The position numbers and the translations under genes were made by a program. Shown here piece by piece: positions 6,508 to 12,302 of a stretch of DNA of 12,302 bases. A model generated the notes under the pieces. The model was not told where the DNA came from, made no database searches, and worked only from the letters and a program-made list of their open reading frames with translations. The DNA lies in the NCBI GenBank assembly GCA_023269335.1, contig JAHFTM010000006.1, forward strand, positions 1 to 12,302. Reading direction: 5' to 3'. The DNA is from Chlamydiia bacterium (lineage in GTDB: Bacteria > Chlamydiota > Chlamydiia > Chlamydiales > FEN-1388). The stretch's first letter is position 1; each line of letters begins with the position of its first letter.

Positions 6508-8202
6508 CTATTTAATAAAAATGAGCTCTTCTTGACGCACTACTTTCGATTCTTGCATTTGTACTTCCAGTGACTCTTTTTCAAGTCTACTTGTGTACGT
6601 TGTAATACAAAGGCCAGTTTTCCAGATCGAGCGCTCCTCCATTAGCACACTCGATGAATGAGAGGAAAGAATCAGCTTCTTACAAGCCGGAAAATAAGTG
6701 ATCAGTACATTATTAAAAATAGCGCATATCTTGCCCGCAACTTCTTGGTCATTATCATTGACTTGACCAAGCTTAAAGGTAAAATATCGATCTGAAAGAT
6801 CGATGACCGTTACTTGTGAAAGAAGTTTTTCCATTACAAGCGTCACTGCACTTTTTTCAACGTGCCCGAATTGCTGTCTGAGAAGATACAAAAAGAGCTC
6901 TGAAGTATGTTCATTTCCTAAAGGTTGTTGCTCTTTTGATGCAGTCACCTGGTGGATGATGTTTCTTGCGACATCAACTACAGATCGAAGAAGTACAATC
7001 TCCTTGATTTTCTCTTTAGAGCAGAGAAGGTAAGTCTGATCATTTTTTCCATATAGCATGTTGTTTTCAGCCACGCTGTAAAACGTGATATCGGTAACAA
7101 CACATCTCACAGTGCCTTGTGCTGTCACGCGTAACTGATCGCCAAAATGTAGCTGTTGTAACTTGAGAGCTTCTGTAAATCTTTCAAAGGTAAACCATGT
7201 TGGAGTAGCTCCTCGATGAGCTATCACAGGTCGTGGTGGAAGGGTGATGACACTCTTTTCATCATTCTGGTTGCTCATTTGAGGAACTTGACCTCTCGAA
7301 GAAGAGTTTTCTCCAAAGGCATGTGTGCAGTCAACAACTTCATTTGTGAAGGAGACTCTTTTTGTGTCAAAATTTTTTCTCTCTCTGAACTGTATGCTGC
7401 TGTTTTGAGATTTCAACCGTTCATACAACTTTTGATATAAGCTAGGACCATCTTTAATAGAACCAGTGACTCTGGAGTCTATGGTAGACTTCAAGAAAGA
7501 GGCAGAGATCACTAGCTGTTTTAATGAAGGAAAATATTCCTTACACACAGCGGCTATTGTTGAGATAACGTAGTTATTTAATTCAGGAAATCTACCACGC
7601 TCAGATTCACATCCAATAGGTCGAAAGCGAAACTCAATTCTTACATCAGAAAGATCAAGCTTTTCTAAAACTGCAAGTTTTTGAATAACCGACTCAGGTA
7701 CAGCCTGTTTTTTACAATGCTGCGCATGCTGACGCAAAAGCCCTATAAAGAGTTGGCTAAAAAGAGTATTGGGAACTTTTTCTTTACATTGCACGACTTC
7801 TTGTATTTGCTTTTGGAATCTTTCTTCCACACTTTCAACGAGCTCGATTGCCTCCACTTGATCAGCAGTAAAAGTAGATCTGCTACCCCTACTAAAAACT
7901 AAGTTTTCCCTCACGTCATCAAAAGTAGTTTCTGGGATATTTTCATCATCCCATGACAAAAAGTGCAGCCTAGCACCAGGAGAAATTGCTTTATCGTGTA
8001 CAGCCTTGATAAACATCTCGAAGGTAAACAATCTTTTTCCTGCTATTGCATCATTTTTCAAGAAATGGCGAAGTTTGGCGTAGTGAATAAACTTCGATAA
8101 ACCCCGAAGATTTCCACAAGCCTCTGATGCTTCTTCCTGAGTACAAACTGGAGCTTGAAATGTGGGAAAACCATTAGAAACAGATAAATTAGCTGACGAC
8201 AT
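6508..8202 (-). CDS. Unrecognised protein with two diverged copies of a ~180-residue domain
   Basis: A 564-residue protein starting at ATG 8202, with an AAAAGGA ribosome binding site 8 nt upstream. I recognise no known family. Residues 58-236 and 336-516 align as two copies of one domain. FTFEMFIKAV matches FTFERFTEAL, FSQLFIGLLRQHAQHCKKQAV matches TSELFLYLLRQQFGHVEKSAV, LEKLDLSDVRIEFRF matches VTVIDLSDRYFTFKL, and YFPSLKQLVIS matches YFPACKKLILS. The LDLSD and FPxLKxLxIS pieces resemble isolated leucine-rich repeats, so an LRR-like beta-helix fold is possible. The first copy is preceded by about 57 residues, and the copies are joined by a polar linker of about 100 residues. No signal peptide, membrane segment or catalytic motif is seen. 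It lies between ptsI and the F-box/LRR gene on the same strand, so an accessory or effector role is plausible but unproven. Confidence 0.8.
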   Translation of the reverse strand: MSSANLSVSNGFPTFQAPVCTQEEASEACGNLRGLSKFIHYAKLRHFLKNDAIAGKRLFTFEMFIKAVHDKAISPGARLHFLSWDDENIPETTFDDVRENLVFSRGSRSTFTADQVEAIELVESVEERFQKQIQEVVQCKEKVPNTLFSQLFIGLLRQHAQHCKKQAVPESVIQKLAVLEKLDLSDVRIEFRFRPIGCESERGRFPELNNYVISTIAAVCKEYFPSLKQLVISASFLKSTIDSRVTGSIKDGPSLYQKLYERLKSQNSSIQFRERKNFDTKRVSFTNEVVDCTHAFGENSSSRGQVPQMSNQNDEKSVITLPPRPVIAHRGATPTWFTFERFTEALKLQQLHFGDQLRVTAQGTVRCVVTDITFYSVAENNMLYGKNDQTYLLCSKEKIKEIVLLRSVVDVARNIIHQVTASKEQQPLGNEHTSELFLYLLRQQFGHVEKSAVTLVMEKLLSQVTVIDLSDRYFTFKLGQVNDNDQEVAGKICAIFNNVLITYFPACKKLILSSHSSSVLMEERSIWKTGLCITTYTSRLEKESLEVQMQESKVVRQEELIFIK

Positions 8203-8210
8203 AAATTACA

Positions 8211-8217
8211 TCCTTTT
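8211..8217 (-). promoter_or_regulatory. Ribosome binding site of the two-domain gene
   Basis: AAAAGGA on the minus strand ends 8 nt before ATG 8202 and supports that start. Confidence 0.65.
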
Positions 8218-8431
8218 AGCAAAAAATTAAACTATTTCGTAAATATTTACCAATATTACACTGTAACTATAACTACAAAATCCCGTTTGATTTAAACTTC
8301 TATCGATAGATTAAAAATCATCACCACTCACACAACAACTTATCAAGAACTGTCAATTTATTATTAATTAATTAATTATCATACTCTTATACAATAACTC
8401 TGTAAACACAATTTCCAATGGTTTTATTGCA

Positions 8432-8515
8432 TCATTCATCACTGAGTGAGAAGAAACTATTCGACTGCACATTGCTCTCATACTCAAGAACTAGTAGTCC
8501 AAATAAAAAATTGTT
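8432..8515 (-). repeat. Degenerate tandem copy of the EI C-terminal tail
   Basis: Immediately after the ptsI stop (8516-8518) the same frame runs 27 further codons to TGA at 8432-8434. Within it, 8467-8486 is identical over 20 bases to 8542-8561 in ptsI, at an offset of exactly 75 bp (25 codons). The encoded LVLEYESNV mirrors LVSEYESNV of EI. The Leu and Val codons just before the exact match differ only at synonymous third positions (CTA/CTG, GTT/GTC). Confidence 0.7.
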
Positions 8516-10300
8516 TTAGAAGTTTTTGATGGAGCCCGCTGGCACATTGCTCTCATACTCAGAGACCAGAGCATCTTGAATTTCATGTGCTGTTGCTAGC
8601 TCCAAAAGCCTTGTCACAAGATCTACTGCCTTCTGCTTTTGTGTATGGCGAATCACATGTTTTATGATTGGTAGAAAACGACATGAAACTGAAAGCTCTG
8701 TAATGCCAAGGCCTAATAAAAGCGGCACAAAACGTGGATCTGATGCTATTTCTCCACATACCGAAACTGGCACATTTTGCTTCTGCGCTAGCTCAACAAT
8801 CATCTTCATCAAACGCAACACACCCGGATGTGTGGAAGTGTAAAGCGCACTCATTGTTTGACTCGAGCGATCAATAGCCGTAGCATACTGAATCAGATCA
8901 TTCGTACCGATTGAAAGAAAGTCGCACTCTTTTGCAAGCAGATCTACAATCAATGCTGCAGAGGGCACTTCAATCATACAGCCAAGCTTGATGTTCTGTT
9001 TAATTTCTAAACCGCATTCTTCTTTGGCAAGCTCTTCATACGCTTGAGAGACTACAATTTTTGCCTCCATAAGCTCATTCAAGCTTGAAATCATAGGAAA
9101 TAATATGCGCACATCGCCATAAGCTGACGCTCGTAAAATAGCTCTCATCTGTGCTTTAAAAAGCTCTTTTTCATGAAGTAAAAAGCGAATGGCTCGACAA
9201 CCAAGTGCCGGGTTCAGCTCAAGATTACTCTTCAGCGCACAAGCAACTTTATCCATGCCGATATCAAATGCTCTGATAACCACAGGATGGCCATTAGCGT
9301 GCTCAACTAGGCTTTTATAAATTTCAAACTGCTCTTCCTCTGAGGGAAATGAACCTTTCTGCAATACAATATACTCTGATCGAAAAAGCCCCACACCCTC
9401 TGCGCCATATTGCTGTAAAAGAGAAAAATCATCAGCGATTTCCACATTCGCAGAAAGCCGCACATTCTGTCCATCGAGTGTCAACGCTTTCGTAAAACTT
9501 GTGCTTTTTAATGTTTCTTGCTGTTCTGCTAGCTGTAGTTTTTGGCAGCGGTAGTAATCAAGAGTCTCTTCAGTAGGGTTGATAATCACTTTACCTAAAA
9601 GGCCATCTACAATTGTAAGGCTTGCTTTATTCATCTCTTGTAACTTCGAAAAATTGACGTTGGCTACATAAGGAATGCCCTTTGCCCTTGCAACAATTGC
9701 AGTATGTGATGTGGCACCTCCAATTTGCGTTACAAACGCCAACACGTGCGTACGTTTTGCTTCTGCAGCATCAGTTGGGCTCAACTGACGGGTGAATACA
9801 ATGGAATTTTGTGGCACTTCGCCAAGAGTTGTTCGCTTCATATCGCGAAGATAAGCAAGCACCCTTTTGGAAATATCCTGCACATCTTCAAAACGGCTTT
9901 GAAAAAATGGATCACTAATTGCTTCAAATTTCTTGCGAAAACGCTCGATAGCACGCTGAAAAATAAACTCTACATTCTTCTTTGCCTGACGCACTTCTTC
10001 TTCTATTTGCCTATTCAGAAGAGGGTCCTCAATAATTTCAAGATGGGTTTCTAGCACTAAAACACCATCTTGTACACCTTCTCGTGCAAGCTCACCTTTC
10101 AGACGTAAAATATCATCTCGACTTTCTTTTAAAGCCTTGCGGTAGCGTTCAATTTCTGCCCCCACTTCTTCATGAGAGAGGTGAATCTCAGGAATTTTAC
10201 TCTCAAACTGATTCAACACACAAGGAATACCAATGGCAAGGCCCCTAGCTACCGGCTGCCCCTCTAAACAAATCTCCTGGCCTGAATCCTGTTTTGGCAT
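8516..10300 (-). CDS. ptsI: PTS enzyme I (phosphoenolpyruvate-protein phosphotransferase)
   Basis: A cytoplasmic 594-residue enzyme that transfers phosphate from phosphoenolpyruvate to HPr. The N-terminal helical HPr-binding region is followed by the swivelling phosphohistidine domain, with GGATSHTAIVAR carrying the active-site His199. The C-terminal PEP-binding barrel shows GVGLFRSEY (Arg307, Glu309), RAFDIGMDK, FPMISSLNE, MIEVPSA, SIGTNDLIQY and VCGEIASDP with the catalytic Cys515. All key residues are present. RAFDIGMDK has Met where Gly is usual (DIGGDK). The length is slightly above the roughly 575 residues of E. coli EI, and there is no N-terminal GAF domain, so this is PtsI rather than PtsP. 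ATG 10300 lies 3 nt after the ptsH stop and has GGAG about 11 nt upstream. Its last codons are duplicated just downstream and again at 4501-4535. Confidence 0.97.
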   Translation of the reverse strand: MPKQDSGQEICLEGQPVARGLAIGIPCVLNQFESKIPEIHLSHEEVGAEIERYRKALKESRDDILRLKGELAREGVQDGVLVLETHLEIIEDPLLNRQIEEEVRQAKKNVEFIFQRAIERFRKKFEAISDPFFQSRFEDVQDISKRVLAYLRDMKRTTLGEVPQNSIVFTRQLSPTDAAEAKRTHVLAFVTQIGGATSHTAIVARAKGIPYVANVNFSKLQEMNKASLTIVDGLLGKVIINPTEETLDYYRCQKLQLAEQQETLKSTSFTKALTLDGQNVRLSANVEIADDFSLLQQYGAEGVGLFRSEYIVLQKGSFPSEEEQFEIYKSLVEHANGHPVVIRAFDIGMDKVACALKSNLELNPALGCRAIRFLLHEKELFKAQMRAILRASAYGDVRILFPMISSLNELMEAKIVVSQAYEELAKEECGLEIKQNIKLGCMIEVPSAALIVDLLAKECDFLSIGTNDLIQYATAIDRSSQTMSALYTSTHPGVLRLMKMIVELAQKQNVPVSVCGEIASDPRFVPLLLGLGITELSVSCRFLPIIKHVIRHTQKQKAVDLVTRLLELATAHEIQDALVSEYESNVPAGSIKNF

Positions 10301-10303
10301 AGA

Positions 10304-10573
10304 TCATTCTTCTCCAAAATTTGTTGCAAATGCTTTTAAAAGCTTATCCATTACATCCTTGGCATCTTCGCCTTCGACTGTAATAGTCACTTGCGCATTT
10401 TTATGAAGCGCGAGCATCAAAATACTCAGAATGCTTTTGGCATTAATCGTATCTTTTTTATGAGTGAATGTAACCTCAGATTTTGCACGATGTAAAAGCT
10501 TGACTATGGCTGTAGCTGGCCTTGTATGAATGCCAAGATTATTTTGTACGCGTACTTTTTCAACAAACTTCAC
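10304..10573 (-). CDS. ptsH: Phosphocarrier protein HPr
   Basis: An 89-residue HPr of normal length. GIHTRPAT holds His16, the residue phosphorylated by EI. AKSILSILML holds Ser47, equivalent to the Ser46 regulatory site modified by HPr kinase/phosphorylase. Both sites and the adjacent kinase gene indicate a dual-phosphorylation HPr of the Firmicutes/chlamydial type. It starts with GTG, overlapping the hprK stop by one base (TAGTG), and has a good AAGGA 7 nt upstream, so translation is probably coupled to hprK. Confidence 0.95.
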   Translation of the reverse strand: MKFVEKVRVQNNLGIHTRPATAIVKLLHRAKSEVTFTHKKDTINAKSILSILMLALHKNAQVTITVEGEDAKDVMDKLLKAFATNFGEE

Positions 10574-11508
10574 TATTTTTTCCTTTTGCTCTGAATGGTT
10601 TCATGGAGTTTTGTACTAAACTCTTTTGCCGAATGCAAACCCATCTGCTTCAGTCGGTGATTGAGGGCTATAGTTTCTAAAAGCAACACCACATCGCGTC
10701 CTGGTTTCACAGGAAGCACATAAAAAGGAATCGGACAGCCCAATATATCCGATGATTTTTCTTCCAGGCCAACCCGTTCATACGAATTCTGATCATCCCA
10801 AGTTTCTAGGTAAACTACAATATCGATGTTCTTACTTTCACGTACACACACAGCACCATAAAGATGCGCTACATTGATAATGCCTATTCCACGAATTTCC
10901 ATGATGTGGCGAGAAAGTGCCACCCCGGCGCCTTCCAAATAACCACCCTCTTTTTTAAAAACTTTGACAATATCATCAGCAATGAGCCTATGTCCACGCT
11001 CTATAAGACCTAGCGCAGTCTCACTTTTTCCAACTGAAGAAGAACCCTGTATAAGGACGCCAAGTCCGAAAACTTCTACAAGCGTTCCATGGCAGGTGCT
11101 TTGTGGAGCAAACTCTTCAGCTAAAATAAGGGTAAGCTTTGAAAGCAAATTCATAGTCGCCATGTCAGTGCGAAAAAGAGCAATACCTAACCTTTCGCAA
11201 ACACTTGTCATCTCTCGCATAGGACGATAACGGCGAGCGACTATCACAGCCGGTGTCTGAGCAGTAAGAATAGCCTGCAACCTCAGAGTCCGCTCTTGCG
11301 GATCTAAGTCTCGAAGGTATTCCATTTCCATCTTTCCAAAAACTACAATCCTTTTAGGTGCATACCCTTTGAGGTAGCCCGATAAACTGAGGCCCGGACG
11401 GTGCGCTTCAGGAACTTTAATGGCCTTATGCAATCCCTTCGAGCCGGTAACCAGGATCAGCGATAAGGGCTTTTCATACTTTTGGAACAGTGCTTCTACT
11501 TTATACAT
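10573..11508 (-). CDS. hprK: HPr kinase/phosphorylase
   Basis: A 311-residue enzyme that phosphorylates HPr at the regulatory serine and removes that phosphate by phosphorolysis. The N-terminal domain (about residues 1-125) is followed by the catalytic domain with Walker A GSSSVGKS (residues 155-162), IADD, the HprK signature MEIRGIGIINV (about 203-213) and PVKPGRDV, close to the usual PVRPGRN. Length is typical of full HprK, not the short alphaproteobacterial form. I place the start at ATG 11508 because AAGGA sits 7 nt upstream. A TTG at 11541 in the same frame would add 11 residues but lacks a ribosome binding site. It is the first gene of hprK-ptsH-ptsI and is divergent from rimO. Confidence 0.95.
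   Translation of the reverse strand: MYKVEALFQKYEKPLSLILVTGSKGLHKAIKVPEAHRPGLSLSGYLKGYAPKRIVVFGKMEMEYLRDLDPQERTLRLQAILTAQTPAVIVARRYRPMREMTSVCERLGIALFRTDMATMNLLSKLTLILAEEFAPQSTCHGTLVEVFGLGVLIQGSSSVGKSETALGLIERGHRLIADDIVKVFKKEGGYLEGAGVALSRHIMEIRGIGIINVAHLYGAVCVRESKNIDIVVYLETWDDQNSYERVGLEEKSSDILGCPIPFYVLPVKPGRDVVLLLETIALNHRLKQMGLHSAKEFSTKLHETIQSKRKK
10581..10585 (-). promoter_or_regulatory. Ribosome binding site deciding the ptsH GTG start
   Basis: AAGGA within the last codons of hprK, 7 nt before GTG 10573, supports the non-ATG start that overlaps the hprK stop. Confidence 0.65.
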
Positions 11509-11613
11509 ACCTATTTCCTTGACGGCAACAGTGATACTCAAGCTCTATTTATCTCGCAAGAAATTCTCTAAAAAAGGTACAATTTATTGCACTTTTTGGG
11601 AGTTTTTAAAATT
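11509..11613. promoter_or_regulatory. Divergent promoter region between hprK and rimO
   Basis: Both genes are transcribed away from this 105-base gap, so at least two promoters are expected. On the + strand TACAAT (11578-11583) is a fair -10 candidate for rimO, but no good -35 precedes it. For hprK no convincing pair was found. GGGAG (11598-11602) lies 11 nt upstream of the rimO ATG and may be its ribosome binding site. Confidence 0.35.
11516..11520 (-). promoter_or_regulatory. Ribosome binding site deciding the hprK start
   Basis: AAGGA lies 7 nt upstream of ATG 11508. It favours this start over the upstream TTG at 11541. Confidence 0.65.
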
Positions 11614-12302
11614 ATGCTACCTATTATTCGAGAACCTAAAGCTGAGAATCAGCAAAAGGGAGACAAATCCTGTCCAAAACCAGCCTGCGATGATGCGCGC
11701 ACGCCAAACTTTACAATTACAAGTAATAAAGTTTTTTTTATTAGCCTTGGCTGCCCCCGCAATCTTGTTGACACTGAAGTCATGCTAGGCACACTTTTAC
11801 AAGCCGGATATGAGCCTGCAAAAGAAATCGATACAGCTGATTTTATCGTTATTAACACCTGCGGATTTCTTGAAGCCTCTCGTAATGAATCGCTTGACAC
11901 CATCAAAGACTCGCTGAAAAATAAAAAAAAGAGTGCAAAAGTTATTGCTACAGGTTGCATGGTACAGACGCATAGTGATGTCATCAAAAAAGAGTGCCCT
12001 GATGTGCATTATTTACTTGGATCCGGTGATGTGCAAGGCATCTTAAAAGCTGTAGAATCAGAGAGCCAAGGAAAAGAGATCACGCAAGCGAGAAGCTTTC
12101 TAGAAATGGGTGAAGTTCCACGTATGATTTCCACCCCTAAACATTACGCCTATTTAAAGATTGCTGAAGGCTGTCGTAAGCGCTGTTCATTTTGTATTAT
12201 TCCAACCATCAAAGGTCCTCTCAAAAGTAAATCTGAAGAGCAAATTATTAAAGAGTTGAATGTCCTTTTAAACCAGGGCGTACAAGAGATCATCCTCATC
12301 GC
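11614..12302 (+). CDS. rimO: Ribosomal protein S12 methylthiotransferase RimO (3' end outside the window)
   Basis: The frame from ATG 11614 is open to the right edge (229 complete codons). RimO is a radical SAM enzyme that methylthiolates a conserved aspartate of ribosomal protein S12. The visible part shows the N-terminal UPF0004 domain with its three cluster cysteines: Cys47 in FISLGCPRNLVDTE, Cys83 in VINTCGF and Cys115 in ATGCMVQ. It also shows the start of the radical SAM domain, EGCRKRCSFCIIP (Cys187, Cys191, Cys194 in CxxxCxxC). SLGCPxNLVD and CSFCIIPxxKG favour RimO over MiaB. About 37 residues precede the conserved core, longer than the short leader of E. coli RimO, with two extra cysteines (20 and 25). 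The TRAM domain would lie beyond the edge. The GGGAG-to-ATG spacing of 11 nt is slightly long. Confidence 0.93.
   Translation, partial: MLPIIREPKAENQQKGDKSCPKPACDDARTPNFTITSNKVFFISLGCPRNLVDTEVMLGTLLQAGYEPAKEIDTADFIVINTCGFLEASRNESLDTIKDSLKNKKKSAKVIATGCMVQTHSDVIKKECPDVHYLLGSGDVQGILKAVESESQGKEITQARSFLEMGEVPRMISTPKHYAYLKIAEGCRKRCSFCIIPTIKGPLKSKSEEQIIKELNVLLNQGVQEIILI

Larger units (their letters stand above)
8203..8515. other. AT-rich intergenic region between ptsI and the two-domain gene
   Basis: This 313-base gap holds a degenerate copy of the ptsI tail (8432-8515), four ATTA units in tandem (8363-8378), and otherwise very AT-rich sequence. A perfect TTGACA (minus strand, 8351-8356) has no convincing -10 element at the right distance. 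The promoter of the 8202 gene is expected here but cannot be placed. No terminator hairpin followed by a T-tract was found after ptsI. Confidence 0.5.

Noticed and set aside
8351..8356. Perfect -35 hexamer TTGACA on the minus strand
   Set aside because: No acceptable -10 lies 16-18 bp downstream; it probably occurs by chance in AT-rich DNA.
8363..8378. Four tandem ATTA units
   Set aside because: A simple AT microsatellite with no evident function; noted only as part of the gap.
8438..8449. Short palindrome tcactgagtga downstream of ptsI
   Set aside because: It is too short for a terminator stem, has no T-tract, and shows no second copy that would suggest an operator family.
11649..12009. 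Open frames on the minus strand near the right edge
   Set aside because: They overlap the strongly conserved rimO reading frame on the + strand and show no recognisable protein features.

Overview
The window looks like part of the chromosome of a host-associated intracellular bacterium. An environmental chlamydia (phylum Chlamydiota, a Parachlamydia/Simkania-like lineage) is the best guess. The reasons are the AT-rich composition, a compact hprK-ptsH-ptsI cluster with no sugar-specific EII genes in view, and large eukaryotic-like proteins (ankyrin repeats, an F-box-like motif with leucine-rich repeats) typical of amoeba-adapted intracellular bacteria. Legionella-like gammaproteobacteria are the main alternative and are less well supported by a full-length HprK. 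This placement is inference; there is no rRNA or other decisive marker.

Layout. Positions 1-3223 (+) hold the 3' part of a very large ankyrin-repeat protein whose reading frame is open through the left edge, so its true start lies outside. Next is a convergent gene (3334-4446, -) for an APH(9)/spectinomycin-phosphotransferase-like kinase. Then come two minus-strand accessory genes: a cysteine-rich LRR protein with an F-box-like motif (4533-6338) and an unrecognised protein built from two diverged copies of one domain of about 180 residues (6508-8202). Upstream on the same strand is the housekeeping cluster hprK-ptsH-ptsI (11508 down to 8516), with genes overlapping by 1 nt or separated by 3 nt. 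Divergent from hprK is the 5' part of rimO (11614 to the right edge, +), the ribosomal protein S12 methylthiotransferase.

How the genes work together. HprK, HPr and EI form the phosphorelay core: EI loads phosphate from PEP onto HPr His16, and HprK modifies HPr Ser47. With no EII genes in view the cluster is probably regulatory. The ankyrin and F-box/LRR proteins look like secreted host-interaction factors. No signal sequence or secretion gene in the window proves this.

Most interesting structure. The 3' end of ptsI has been copied. A degenerate tandem copy of the EI tail lies in frame just downstream of the ptsI stop. A separate 35-bp piece of EI codons 550-560 (32/35 identical) sits about 4.1 kb away and abuts the stop codon of the LRR gene exactly. 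The two accessory genes lie between ptsI and that remnant, which suggests a block of effector-like genes inserted or rearranged at the ptsI 3' end. Internal duplication is a theme: the ankyrin protein, the LRR protein and the two-domain protein all contain duplicated modules.
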